From the NCBI GenBank assembly GCA_031296935.1, contig JAVDPD010000012.1:1-64000 (forward strand): a DNA stretch of 64,000 nucleotides, read 5' to 3'. The position numbers and the translations under genes are program-made. The stretch is from Cerasicoccus maritimus. GTDB lineage: Bacteria > Verrucomicrobiota > Verrucomicrobiia > Opitutales > Cerasicoccaceae. Shown here one piece after another: positions 34,049 to 41,780 of this stretch. Position 1 is the stretch's first letter; each line of letters opens with the position of its first letter. Under the pieces are notes generated by a model. That model was not told where the DNA came from. It saw only the letters and a program-made list of their open reading frames with translations, and did not search any database.

Positions 34049-34256
34049 ACCCCGAAAAAGCCTACGTAGGAAACTCGCAAAAGCCTACTCGGTTGTTTTC
34101 AAAAACCCTATACGGTTGTTTCCGAAAAGCCTACGTAGGAAACTCAAAAAGAACCGCTCGGTTCTTTCCCCAGTACAGCATCGGTTATCGACCAAGTACA
34201 GCCACTGTTGTTGCTCCAGTACAGCAGCGGTTCTTTTTGAGAACACTAGTGTGGGT
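34049..34256 (+). repeat. Long dispersed repeat, copy 3 (core only)
   Basis: This copy has the GCCTACGTAGGAAACTC units, GAACCGCTCGGTTC, three AGTACAGC units and AGCGGTTCTTTTTGA. It lacks the 100-bp tail of copies 1 and 2. It is the only copy that follows an intact HU/DUF4469 gene, so it probably represents the ancestral arrangement. The rest of the gene-free interval to 34413 has nothing recognisable. Confidence 0.85.
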
Positions 34257-34413
34257 TTTGCCCCTCCCCCAATCCTAACCCACCGGAGGGTGCCCAGTAT
34301 CAAAGGCATCGATCTTCCACCTCTCGCTCCCCGCAACACCCCTTCCGCAAAACTACGGGGATAGGTCTCTTTACAGATAGAAAATGGACTTCACTACTAA
34401 AATCCAAAAGCTC

Positions 34414-34887
34414 TCAAGTAGAAAAAACTGCTACTGAAGCTTCTAAAGTCCGTCGGGAAACAGCCAGATACCATGCATTCATTCTCTTGTCCCATGAACG
34501 CGATTCCACGAACTGCGACCAACTGAATTGGTAGATAGCTTTGAGGCTCCAGTCTTTATCGAGTAAAACAATCAATATACACTCAAACAACTGCCTAGTT
34601 TCATCATCGCTGTCAGGATAAATCGTACCGGTCTTTGATCCCTCACAGACGGTCTTGATTGAAAAACGGTCACCATTTCTAGATAGAGCATCTACATTTT
34701 TCGTGCCAGGAGGAGCTAGCTGCAACTTTGGCAATCCCGAGGTTTTCTTAAAGTGCTCAATTGCAAGTTGCTCACCCACAGCACCTACATTGTCTGCTAT
34801 ACCACGTCGACGCATTTCAACTCTTAGAAGAGCACGAAGCGCGATCAATTCACTGTCAGGAATGCTAGAAAGAGGAGCTTTCAACAT
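34414..34887 (-). CDS. Small PD-(D/E)XK-like protein, last gene of the methyltransferase/kinase operon
   Basis: The 157-residue protein has features of a compact restriction-endonuclease fold: a helix with GAVGEQLAIEHF (E39), then NVDALSRNGDRFSIKTV giving D66 and K78 in a D-x(11)-K arrangement. The usual acidic residue two before the Lys is Ser, so the assignment is tentative; E39 could supply the missing carboxylate. A helical segment ahead (ELIALRALLRVEMRRRG) could mediate dimerisation or DNA contact. It begins 6 bp after the response-regulator stop codon. It could be the effector nuclease of the system, but this is inference. Confidence 0.6.
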   Translation of the reverse strand: MLKAPLSSIPDSELIALRALLRVEMRRRGIADNVGAVGEQLAIEHFKKTSGLPKLQLAPPGTKNVDALSRNGDRFSIKTVCEGSKTGTIYPDSDDETRQLFECILIVLLDKDWSLKAIYQFSWSQFVESRSWDKRMNAWYLAVSRRTLEASVAVFST

Positions 34888-34893
34888 ATGTGA

Positions 34894-36048
34894 TTAGGTG
34901 GCCTGTTCACGCTCTAACGCTGAGCTCAACCTACTTAAAATCACCCGTTTATCGATATCAGGCGTTCCAAGACGCCCAAAATACCTAGAGAACCGAGCTA
35001 AGACAGCTTCCGCAAATGGACTATCTAAGGAGGAAACAACCTCAAGACTATCAATGACTGCAGGCGATACAGACTGCAATCGTTGAAAATCAACTATAAG
35101 ATTGGGTAGAAAATAAGTTCCGGGAAGAAATTTATACCTCTCGGACTGCATATCTTGCCTATTGTCTCCGATTAAAGACTTTAGCGCACCTTCAGCACCA
35201 TCGTTCTTCGCTCTCCAATTAACATACTCGGGCGCACTTTCCAGCGGGATACATTCTGCCACGATAACACCTTCAAGCCTACCTGCTTGCTCGAAATCGC
35301 ATGATGGCGTTAGCACTAGCCAGTAAGTAGAATGGTCTGCTCCATTAATACTTCCCTTAAGAATATCTCCCGCCAGTCGCTTCTGGCTGATAGGCGGGCG
35401 AACATAGAGCTCCATAGGGTGAACATTATTGGGATCAGCTAGAGTTATCGAACGCCCTCCCATAGTTCGCGCCATTTTTCTGGCTTCGCGCTGAAGAGAT
35501 AACGCCAACCTTCGAGCCAGCAAATACGCAAAATCAGCGTGCTCATCTGGAGTTTCGAATTCAGACCAATTTTTGCTAACAAAATCCCACATGTAGCCTC
35601 TCTGAATTTCTTCTACGCGCCTTGATAAGACAGGTAGCCGAGTCTCCATGACTGCCAATACTTCCTGCTTCAATTTGGCCACACCTTCCGTTTTCTCCAC
35701 GACTCTTACAAAGGTAGTCTCCTCCGATCTGACTTTATGAGCCAATGCAGTATAGAATACTACGGGAGTAAACCTAGTCTTCTTCAATTCGTTAAAGACG
35801 TAGATTCCAGCGGGTTCTTCATCAACCTCCGGGTATTGATCAGCTTCATCCTTTAAATCGAGAATTATTACATCATACTTTCCAGTAGAAAGCTTATGGC
35901 GCGCATCCTCAAAAGAATCGTGGACATCTACTTTAACTGAATCTGGAGCCTCGATGCATGTCTCGAGAATCTGCTCAACTTGCGTAGATATCTCTTCGTC
36001 ATCCTCTATGACTAGAAAATGCCACTCAATCCCCCTATCCCTGCTCAT
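34894..36048 (-). CDS. Response regulator with unknown C-terminal domain
   Basis: Residues 8-125 of this 384-residue protein are a complete receiver domain: acidic pocket E15-D16-D17 (FLVIEDDEE), phospho-acceptor D64 (DVIILDLKD), T100 (VVFYTALA) and K119 (VVEKTEG). The remaining 250 residues are not a known DNA-binding output. They contain a helical part (about 130-215) and a beta-rich part with YWLVLTPSCDFEQAGRLEGV. The start overlaps the stop of the kinase gene by ATGA, so the pair is translated together and is almost certainly a cognate kinase/regulator. Output through a non-transcriptional mechanism is suggested by the lack of a helix-turn-helix. Confidence 0.82.
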   Translation of the reverse strand: MSRDRGIEWHFLVIEDDEEISTQVEQILETCIEAPDSVKVDVHDSFEDARHKLSTGKYDVIILDLKDEADQYPEVDEEPAGIYVFNELKKTRFTPVVFYTALAHKVRSEETTFVRVVEKTEGVAKLKQEVLAVMETRLPVLSRRVEEIQRGYMWDFVSKNWSEFETPDEHADFAYLLARRLALSLQREARKMARTMGGRSITLADPNNVHPMELYVRPPISQKRLAGDILKGSINGADHSTYWLVLTPSCDFEQAGRLEGVIVAECIPLESAPEYVNWRAKNDGAEGALKSLIGDNRQDMQSERYKFLPGTYFLPNLIVDFQRLQSVSPAVIDSLEVVSSLDSPFAEAVLARFSRYFGRLGTPDIDKRVILSRLSSALEREQAT

Positions 36049-38288
36049 ACTCGTTTCCTCAAGCTAATCAAAAAGTTCGCCCCTTTCAATGGGCCATGAT
36101 CCAATAGTTCAAGTTTACCGGAATAGTAATCTGTGACAATTTCACCAACTATTGCCAAGCCCAATCCAACGCCCTCTGGTTTTGTCGAAAAATAAGGGTC
36201 AAAAATACGATCACGATTTGCAACAGGAACGCCAGGGCCACTGTCTGAGAAAGTAATGTCGACTTGATTTGGAGATATGCGGGCTATACCAATCTTAATC
36301 TCACGCTTATGCTCATTCGTTTGCTCAATCCAATACAAACTATTCTGCAATAAATTAATAAAGACCTCCTGGATTTCAGCCTGATCAACCCGCACTAGTG
36401 TCTGAGATCTGGGAATTGCGGTCTTTACGTTCAAACGTCTTAAATCGTCTTCAAAAACTGAGAAGGCATCCTTGATAATGTCTTCTAAATAGAGCTGAAC
36501 AGGGCGTCCTCTACGACGACCACCGAATGGCTCCATTCGCTTGAAAGCGATTGATAATACATCTCCCTGTTTCTGAATTCTATTAAATCGCCCCTGCAGC
36601 CGAGGCACTAGCTCATCATTGTATTTTTCTTTATGATCGATATCCAATAAGCCAAGGGCAGTCTCATTGTTTATAGCAGCTATTGGCTGTCGACCCTCGT
36701 GAAGAACATGATCTATTAACTGGCCCAAAGTTGCCAAACGCTGATACCGAGCAAGAACCGTCTGAATTTCCTTTAACTGAGTATCTATCGCTCTTTCCGT
36801 TTGCTGAACTAGCTTTTCAACTTGTTTATCGCCTTTATAATTCTCTGAAATATAATTGGATAGTGGCTCCAAATCCACCTGCGAAAACAGACCACCAACT
36901 GGGCGACTTGACTTAGCAACAGATCGTGGTCGCGCACCGTAACGGAGCGCCTCCAAATTACTCAATGCATAATATAATACATCACGCAAATCTTCGAGTG
37001 CCTGATTCTCATCCAAACCTTCACGATTTGATTGGTCCCGAAGCCCTGGGTTTGCATCAGCGGATATCTGTATAACGCCATAAATCTGATTATTTGATAG
37101 CCTCATGGTAGGATTCTGCACACGCCGGAGATCCAATCGAAGCCAGTCGTCTCTAGGCTCCCCGTAAGGAAGTACCCGAAAACCATCACGATAAATATTC
37201 ACACCCGCAACTGCATCTAGATCAGTTCGAATATCCGTTATGGTTGATTGAGTCTTCTGCACTACGTTTCCAAGCTCATCTCGGTCCCAAATTCGAAGCT
37301 CCAATTCAATTGGCCCACAAGACAGACCTCTACTATCCTCTAATCCCTCATCTGCACCAGAAGCAAGTTCACGAAGTTCATACCGCCCCCTTCGGTTTGG
37401 CACCCTAGCCAACACAGATTTAACAACATGGTCGGCACCTTCAGACAATACTCGATATTTTGCACTAAAAATACCATCTTCATTCACCGATCCTTTAATG
37501 ATATAGTGCGGGTGGCGAAGAATTGCAGGCGGCTCAATAGGCGCGCTGAATTCAGAATACTCTTCAGTAGCATCTAGCTCTACATGAAAACCGGGATCTT
37601 TATTTTCTTTGGCCGCTCTAGCATGCTGCGGTGAAACTAGTCGCGCCAAACCGCGCCTCAACTCCTCAAAATGCTTAGCCTCCCATTTCTGCTTCAAACC
37701 CGACATACGCAAAATAGTTCCGTGTGTCCGGTCACGGGATGGCGGCAATTTCCTATCAGATCCCCATAAGCAATCAAAATCCCCTTCAGGCACAATATCA
37801 GTTGGATTTCGCTCATCCCATAACATGATAATTTCATCCAAATACTTGGAATCATCATCAAATTGGCCCCAATCGAACAAACCGTATACTTCAGTAGATG
37901 CGCCTTTGCGCCTAGTAATAACCTCTAGTTGCTCCGCCAAACGAGAGGAGGCAAATCGTCCAATGCCTTTCTCCCCAAGATAACGACGCTTATATCTATC
38001 TGACCTTCGACTACCACCCTTACCACGCTTTGACGGCGTCGATGGCTCCATCCAAACCGTCCTAACTGTCTCAAGGTCCATGCCATGCCCATTATCGATA
38101 ACCTCGATGCTTCCTACCCCCTTTTCCAGAGGCCCATTAAATTTAACTAGTACCCGATCTGCATCTGCATCATATGAATTCTTAACCAATTCAATAATAG
38201 CCACAACCTCACTACTAATCAGTTCCTCTCCGAGAGTACGCAGCAATCGGGCGCGAGGCCTAAGAGTTGATCCGGTATCTTTAGTCAT
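36045..38288 (-). CDS. MORC/MutL-type GHKL ATPase fused to a histidine kinase
   Basis: The 747-residue protein contains two GHKL ATP-binding modules. The first (about 20-220) is of the MORC/Hsp90/MutL kind: IIELVKNSYDADADRV (E33, N37, D40), VIDNGHGM (D65) and GEKGIGRFASS (105-115). An S5-like and linker region follows, then a helical stretch. From 524 there is a histidine kinase: H-box HVLHEGRQPIAAI with H530 and P535 in canonical spacing, N-box INLLQNSLYW (N649), G1 SDSGPGVP (D682), F-box FDPYFSTKPEGVGLGLAIVG. No membrane segment is visible, so it senses something in the cytoplasm. TAATG couples its start to the methyltransferase stop. Confidence 0.88.
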   Translation of the reverse strand: MTKDTGSTLRPRARLLRTLGEELISSEVVAIIELVKNSYDADADRVLVKFNGPLEKGVGSIEVIDNGHGMDLETVRTVWMEPSTPSKRGKGGSRRSDRYKRRYLGEKGIGRFASSRLAEQLEVITRRKGASTEVYGLFDWGQFDDDSKYLDEIIMLWDERNPTDIVPEGDFDCLWGSDRKLPPSRDRTHGTILRMSGLKQKWEAKHFEELRRGLARLVSPQHARAAKENKDPGFHVELDATEEYSEFSAPIEPPAILRHPHYIIKGSVNEDGIFSAKYRVLSEGADHVVKSVLARVPNRRGRYELRELASGADEGLEDSRGLSCGPIELELRIWDRDELGNVVQKTQSTITDIRTDLDAVAGVNIYRDGFRVLPYGEPRDDWLRLDLRRVQNPTMRLSNNQIYGVIQISADANPGLRDQSNREGLDENQALEDLRDVLYYALSNLEALRYGARPRSVAKSSRPVGGLFSQVDLEPLSNYISENYKGDKQVEKLVQQTERAIDTQLKEIQTVLARYQRLATLGQLIDHVLHEGRQPIAAINNETALGLLDIDHKEKYNDELVPRLQGRFNRIQKQGDVLSIAFKRMEPFGGRRRGRPVQLYLEDIIKDAFSVFEDDLRRLNVKTAIPRSQTLVRVDQAEIQEVFINLLQNSLYWIEQTNEHKREIKIGIARISPNQVDITFSDSGPGVPVANRDRIFDPYFSTKPEGVGLGLAIVGEIVTDYYSGKLELLDHGPLKGANFLISLRKRV

Positions 38289-39250
38289 TACATAACACCT
38301 TTCGAGGTAAGAGTTTTAACTACATTCTTCATGACAGGTGGACAGACAGCATTGCCGATCATTTTTATCCGATCTCTACGCGTTCCCGATTCCAGTTTCA
38401 TTTGCTTGGGCATTCCCATCGCTGCCTGTAATTCAGGCACCTGAAGCATACGCATTACGTGCCCATGTATCTTGTCAGGCTTAACGATGGCAAACCGATC
38501 AACTGTAGTTATAGTACGAAGAGGTCGCTCAAGCTTTTGCCACCCCCCACAACCATCAGTACCATAATACACTAATAAAAACGGCTTCTCCTTCCCAAGC
38601 TCTGCAATACCACGATCTGCTCTCTCCAAAGTCGCCTTGGCACGCCTCGGACTCCTTAGTGGTGACCAACGATATGAACCATTCAAATCAACCAAATCGA
38701 CGACCTTCTTCTGCGCCATCTTTCTTGGTTTAATCACAGGCGGCCTGCCTACTTGATCAGCGAGCAGAAATAAGCGGCGCCTAGACTGTGGAACCGCAAA
38801 ATGTGCTGAATTTAGCACTTGCTCATGCAAATTGTAGCCCAACCGTTCTAGCTCCTCCTTAAATTCGCCATATCGCGTCCATTTACGCATATTTACGACA
38901 TTCTCAATGATTAGCCACCTAGGCTTAAAAGCTTTCGCAAATCGGACCACCTGAAAAGCGGTGCCTTTACTCTCTTCACACCTGGGCTTATTGCCTTTTG
39001 CAGGGCTGTGGTTAGTACATTCAGGAGATGCCAATATTAAGTCAATCTCTCCGAATTGCTTAACCAACGTTTTCAAATCCTGATCCTCTAGCCGTCCCTC
39101 GATGAAGGCTGATTCTGGAAAGTTAATTCTATGCGCTTCGCCTGCCAACGGCCACAAATCGAACGCAGCGACAATTTCCACACCAGCTTCCCTCGCTCCC
39201 CAACTACTACCGCCAGCGCCACAAAATAAATCAAGTGCTCTCACTTTCAT
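38288..39250 (-). CDS. C5-cytosine DNA methyltransferase
   Basis: The 320-residue enzyme transfers methyl from SAM to cytosine C5 in DNA. Motifs in order: I ALDLFCGAGG (5-14), IV ASPECTNHS with the catalytic Cys 78 (here PEC instead of the usual PPC), VI IIENVVNMR, VIII FAVPQSRRRLF, a short target-recognition region (about 175-255), and X MIGNAVCPPVMKNVV. The start at 39250 (MKVRALDLF) is the first ATG; a TTG at 39277 is possible. It is first in the four-gene operon and shares TAATG with the kinase. The GC content is lower than in the metabolic genes. The recognition sequence is unknown. Confidence 0.92.
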   Translation of the reverse strand: MKVRALDLFCGAGGSSWGAREAGVEIVAAFDLWPLAGEAHRINFPESAFIEGRLEDQDLKTLVKQFGEIDLILASPECTNHSPAKGNKPRCEESKGTAFQVVRFAKAFKPRWLIIENVVNMRKWTRYGEFKEELERLGYNLHEQVLNSAHFAVPQSRRRLFLLADQVGRPPVIKPRKMAQKKVVDLVDLNGSYRWSPLRSPRRAKATLERADRGIAELGKEKPFLLVYYGTDGCGGWQKLERPLRTITTVDRFAIVKPDKIHGHVMRMLQVPELQAAMGMPKQMKLESGTRRDRIKMIGNAVCPPVMKNVVKTLTSKGVM

Positions 39251-39588
39251 AAAGGGGGGTTTAGAGTGGATAATCAAAGAAGGCCAGGCAGAAATCTAAG
39301 CCAAGACTGTGTCTATTGAAGGGAACAGAGAACAACATTAGCCTTACTTTCCATTAAAGATGACTAAGCGCAGCGCGTCATTGTTATCAAAAGATAACAT
39401 TGGTCAATATGCATTACAACTACCATAGAGCAAGACTGCAAATCATCCAAATAGAGACATGGAAATTACCCCAGGACGAAATGAAAGCCACAGTCAAATG
39501 CTCTTCTGAGGCTCATAAATATGGGACCACCCCCAACCCGGAACTTTCCGCTTGATCCGCTGTCGTTCAATCACATCCTGAGGAGTTC
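39251..39588. other. Gene-free interval between the defence-like operon and the metal operon
   Basis: No gene is seen. It must contain the divergent promoters of the methyltransferase operon and of the efflux operon. An AGGAG Shine-Dalgarno (39581-39585) precedes the GTG start at 39589. Confidence 0.6.
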
Positions 39589-40011
39589 GTGAAGCAGCGC
39601 CTAACAGCATGGATCTATTTCCTACTGGCCGCCGTCGTGTGTTTGTCGGCGGCGGATGGGTCGTTGCTGCTTTGCTTGCATACGAGCGGAGAGCTGCATG
39701 CGCCGACGGATGAGCATGAGGCCGTGATCGCTGAGCCGGTGTCCGTCTGCGAGAGCGAGCAGCCCTGCTGCGAAGTCCAACGCGATACAGATTGCGTGGA
39801 CCTGCAGATCGACGGGCTCGACCTCGACTTTGCGGCGGACCACGCCAAGGCGCTCAAAGCCTTTACCGGCATGTCCCTGCCCGTTGAGCAGGCCGACCTT
39901 CTGCTGCCCAAGCCCTCGGCCTGCTTTGCCGAGCTGCAGCCCACGCGCGCGCCGCCCATTGTCGGACCGCACGTCCACGTATCCATCGCGCAGAGCGTGC
40001 TGCGCAACTAA
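39589..40011 (+). CDS. Small exported Cys/His-containing protein, first gene of the metal efflux operon
   Basis: The 140-residue protein starts at GTG with a good AGGAG 4 bp upstream. It has a signal peptide (MKQRLTAWIYFLLAAVVCLS followed by AAD), and its mature part contains several Cys (LLCLHTSG, CESEQPCCEVQ, DCVDL) and acidic stretches. The family is not recognised. Its place directly before a czcCBA-like operon and its metal-ligand residues suggest a periplasmic metal sensor or chaperone. It is separated from the outer-membrane component by 85 bp containing an inverted repeat. Confidence 0.65.
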   Translation: MKQRLTAWIYFLLAAVVCLSAADGSLLLCLHTSGELHAPTDEHEAVIAEPVSVCESEQPCCEVQRDTDCVDLQIDGLDLDFAADHAKALKAFTGMSLPVEQADLLLPKPSACFAELQPTRAPPIVGPHVHVSIAQSVLRN

Positions 40012-40013
40012 AG

Positions 40014-40094
40014 AAATCTGATTGGTCACGCCTCGGCTTTGCGCTGGGGCATTCGGCGTCCGTGTGGACGCGTCACCCGTAACCGATCAGATTT
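40014..40094 (+). promoter_or_regulatory. Inverted repeat just before the outer-membrane factor gene
   Basis: AAATCTGATTGGT (40014-40026) pairs with ACCGATCAGATTT (40082-40094), with one G-T pair, enclosing 55 nt. The right arm runs into TT and the ATG at 40097. It could attenuate transcription or cover the ribosome binding site of the next gene. Confidence 0.55.
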
Positions 40095-40096
40095 TT

Positions 40097-41407
40097 ATGT
40101 TTCGCATTTTCATTTTCCTAGCCGCTGCGTGTGCGGCCCAATTACACGCCCAAGAACCGCCCCCACTCACCGTCGACCGCGACAGCGCCGTCCAGCGCGC
40201 GCTCTATGGCAACCGCGGCCTGCTGGCGGCCCGCTACAGCATCCAACGGGCGTCGGCGCGCACCATCGACGCCGGCGCGTGGAGTAACCCGTCGCTCAAC
40301 CTCTCCGGCGCCTCGGACTTCGCCTTCAGCAACGAAGGCGAATACACGTGGTCCGTTGGGCTGGAGCAGCGCTTCCCCGTAACCGACCGCTTGCGGCGGC
40401 TGCGCAACATTGCCTCGCTGGAAGTGCAGCTGGCCGAGCTCGAAATCCGCGACGCCGAGCGCCTGCTGGCCTACGAGGTCGAGCAGATCTTCGACCGCGT
40501 GGCGTTCATCGACACCGAACTCACGCTCTACCAGGAGCAAATCGACCTCAACCAGAAGTTCGCCGCCTTCCTGCAAAAGAAGATCGACCGCGCCGAGGCA
40601 TCGACGCTCGACCGGGGCCAGATCAAGGTGTCCATGGCGGCACTGAAGCAGAAGGTCTTCCAGCTGGAGCGTCAGCGTTTCGGACAGCTCGTCCACCTGC
40701 GCGAACTGCTCGGACTGGAGCTCGACCAGGGCATCGAGATCCAGCCGGACGCGGCGGATGCCCAGCCCCACACGCTACCCGAGTTTCGCCAAGCCCAACT
40801 GGACGGCCACCCGGCGTATCAACTGCGTCAACAGCTGGCCGACATTGCCAACGAGCACACCGCCCTCGCTCAAGCCGAGCGCTGGCAGGACATTGCCGTC
40901 GAGGTTTTCTATGAAAACGGTCTGGCCAACAACGCCATCCAAGACCCACTGACGAACAACGTCTACGTGGGAGCCGAACGTGAGCAGTTCATCGGCATCG
41001 GCCTCTCAATTCCCTTGCCCCTGCACAGTCAAAACCGCGGCGAAGTAATCAGCCGTCGCGCCCGCGAACGCCAGCTTCAAGCCGAGGCCGGTGCGCTGGG
41101 CTTTCGTTTGCAAAACGAAGCGGCCGAGATGCGCGAAGAATACGCTGAAGTCGATGAGCAAATCGCCGACTACGACACGGCCGTCATGAACCAGGCGACC
41201 GACAACCTGCGCCAACTCGAAGACGCCTACGCCATTGGGCAAATCGATTTAACGACTGTTTTCCGCGCGCAGGAACGTCTCTTGGAGCTGCGTCTAGACC
41301 GCGCGCTGCTGGAGACCGAGCGGCAGGACTTGCTGACGCAGTGGCGCTACATCACCGCGAGCAATGTGACGGCAATGGCCGTAGAAGAGGAGGTGGGTGA
41401 TGAGTAG
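40097..41407 (+). CDS. czcC: CzcC-like outer-membrane factor (TolC family)
   Basis: The 436-residue protein has a signal peptide (MFRIFIFLAAACAAQLHAQ) and two outer-membrane efflux domains with long heptad-rich helices, e.g. VEQIFDRVAFIDTELTLYQE and EAAEMREEYAEVDEQIADYD, and the usual NPSLNLSGASDF strand. It forms the outer-membrane tunnel of a tripartite RND pump. The start at 40097 is chosen for the signal peptide. It is followed by the adaptor and pump genes in CBA order. The symbol reflects family, not proven substrate. Confidence 0.88.
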   Translation: MFRIFIFLAAACAAQLHAQEPPPLTVDRDSAVQRALYGNRGLLAARYSIQRASARTIDAGAWSNPSLNLSGASDFAFSNEGEYTWSVGLEQRFPVTDRLRRLRNIASLEVQLAELEIRDAERLLAYEVEQIFDRVAFIDTELTLYQEQIDLNQKFAAFLQKKIDRAEASTLDRGQIKVSMAALKQKVFQLERQRFGQLVHLRELLGLELDQGIEIQPDAADAQPHTLPEFRQAQLDGHPAYQLRQQLADIANEHTALAQAERWQDIAVEVFYENGLANNAIQDPLTNNVYVGAEREQFIGIGLSIPLPLHSQNRGEVISRRARERQLQAEAGALGFRLQNEAAEMREEYAEVDEQIADYDTAVMNQATDNLRQLEDAYAIGQIDLTTVFRAQERLLELRLDRALLETERQDLLTQWRYITASNVTAMAVEEEVGDE

Positions 41408-41479
41408 GGCTAAGCAAAGACCAGCAGGGTTGGTAGCCTCTCACGGAGGCACGAAGGGCACCAAGAGGAATGCGAGGAA

Positions 41480-41496
41480 ACTTTGCATTGCAAAGT
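41480..41496. repeat. ACTTTGC palindrome (loop ATT)
   Basis: Perfect 7-bp arms ACTTTGC/GCAAAGT. Intergenic copy downstream of the outer-membrane factor gene. Confidence 0.9.
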
Positions 41497-41544
41497 CTAA
41501 TCCAACTAGGGCGTCCTCGAAAACCGCCATAGGTGCAGGGTATC

Positions 41545-41640
41545 GCGGCATAAAGCCGCTCCCACAGTTAAGGAAGAAACTGTGGGAGGGGCTCCCACTG
41601 TTAAAGAAAAAGCCGTGGGAGGGGCTTTATGCCCCGATTA
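41545..41640. repeat. REP-like inverted repeats (GGCTTTATGCC type)
   Basis: Units GCGGCATAAAGCCGCTCCC, a hairpin CTCCCACAGTT/AACTGTGGGAG, and GTGGGAGGGGCTTTATGCCC occupy the gap before the adaptor gene. A related unit, TAGGAGAGGCTTTATGCC, occurs at 53476-53493. An upstream in-frame extension of the adaptor gene through this block is judged non-coding. Confidence 0.75.
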
Positions 41641-41756
41641 TGATTCGTAACGCAGTGCGGATCGAGACGAGCCCCCCTACCTTTGACAGAGGGATTAGAA
41701 CCAGCAGACTGAAACTGCTCGCTAGGGATAACGAATGCTACCTCAAAAAGATTAAG

Positions 41757-41773
41757 CTTTGCGATGCAAAGTT
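41757..41773. repeat. ACTTTGC-type palindrome (GCTTTGC, loop GAT)
   Basis: Intergenic copy, 8 bp before the adaptor start codon, where it could influence translation. Confidence 0.85.
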
Positions 41774-41780
41774 ATCTGCA

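Noticed and set aside
41397..41780. N-terminal extension of the CzcB-like adaptor
   Set aside because: It spans palindromic repeats and would place the signal peptide 128 residues inside the protein.
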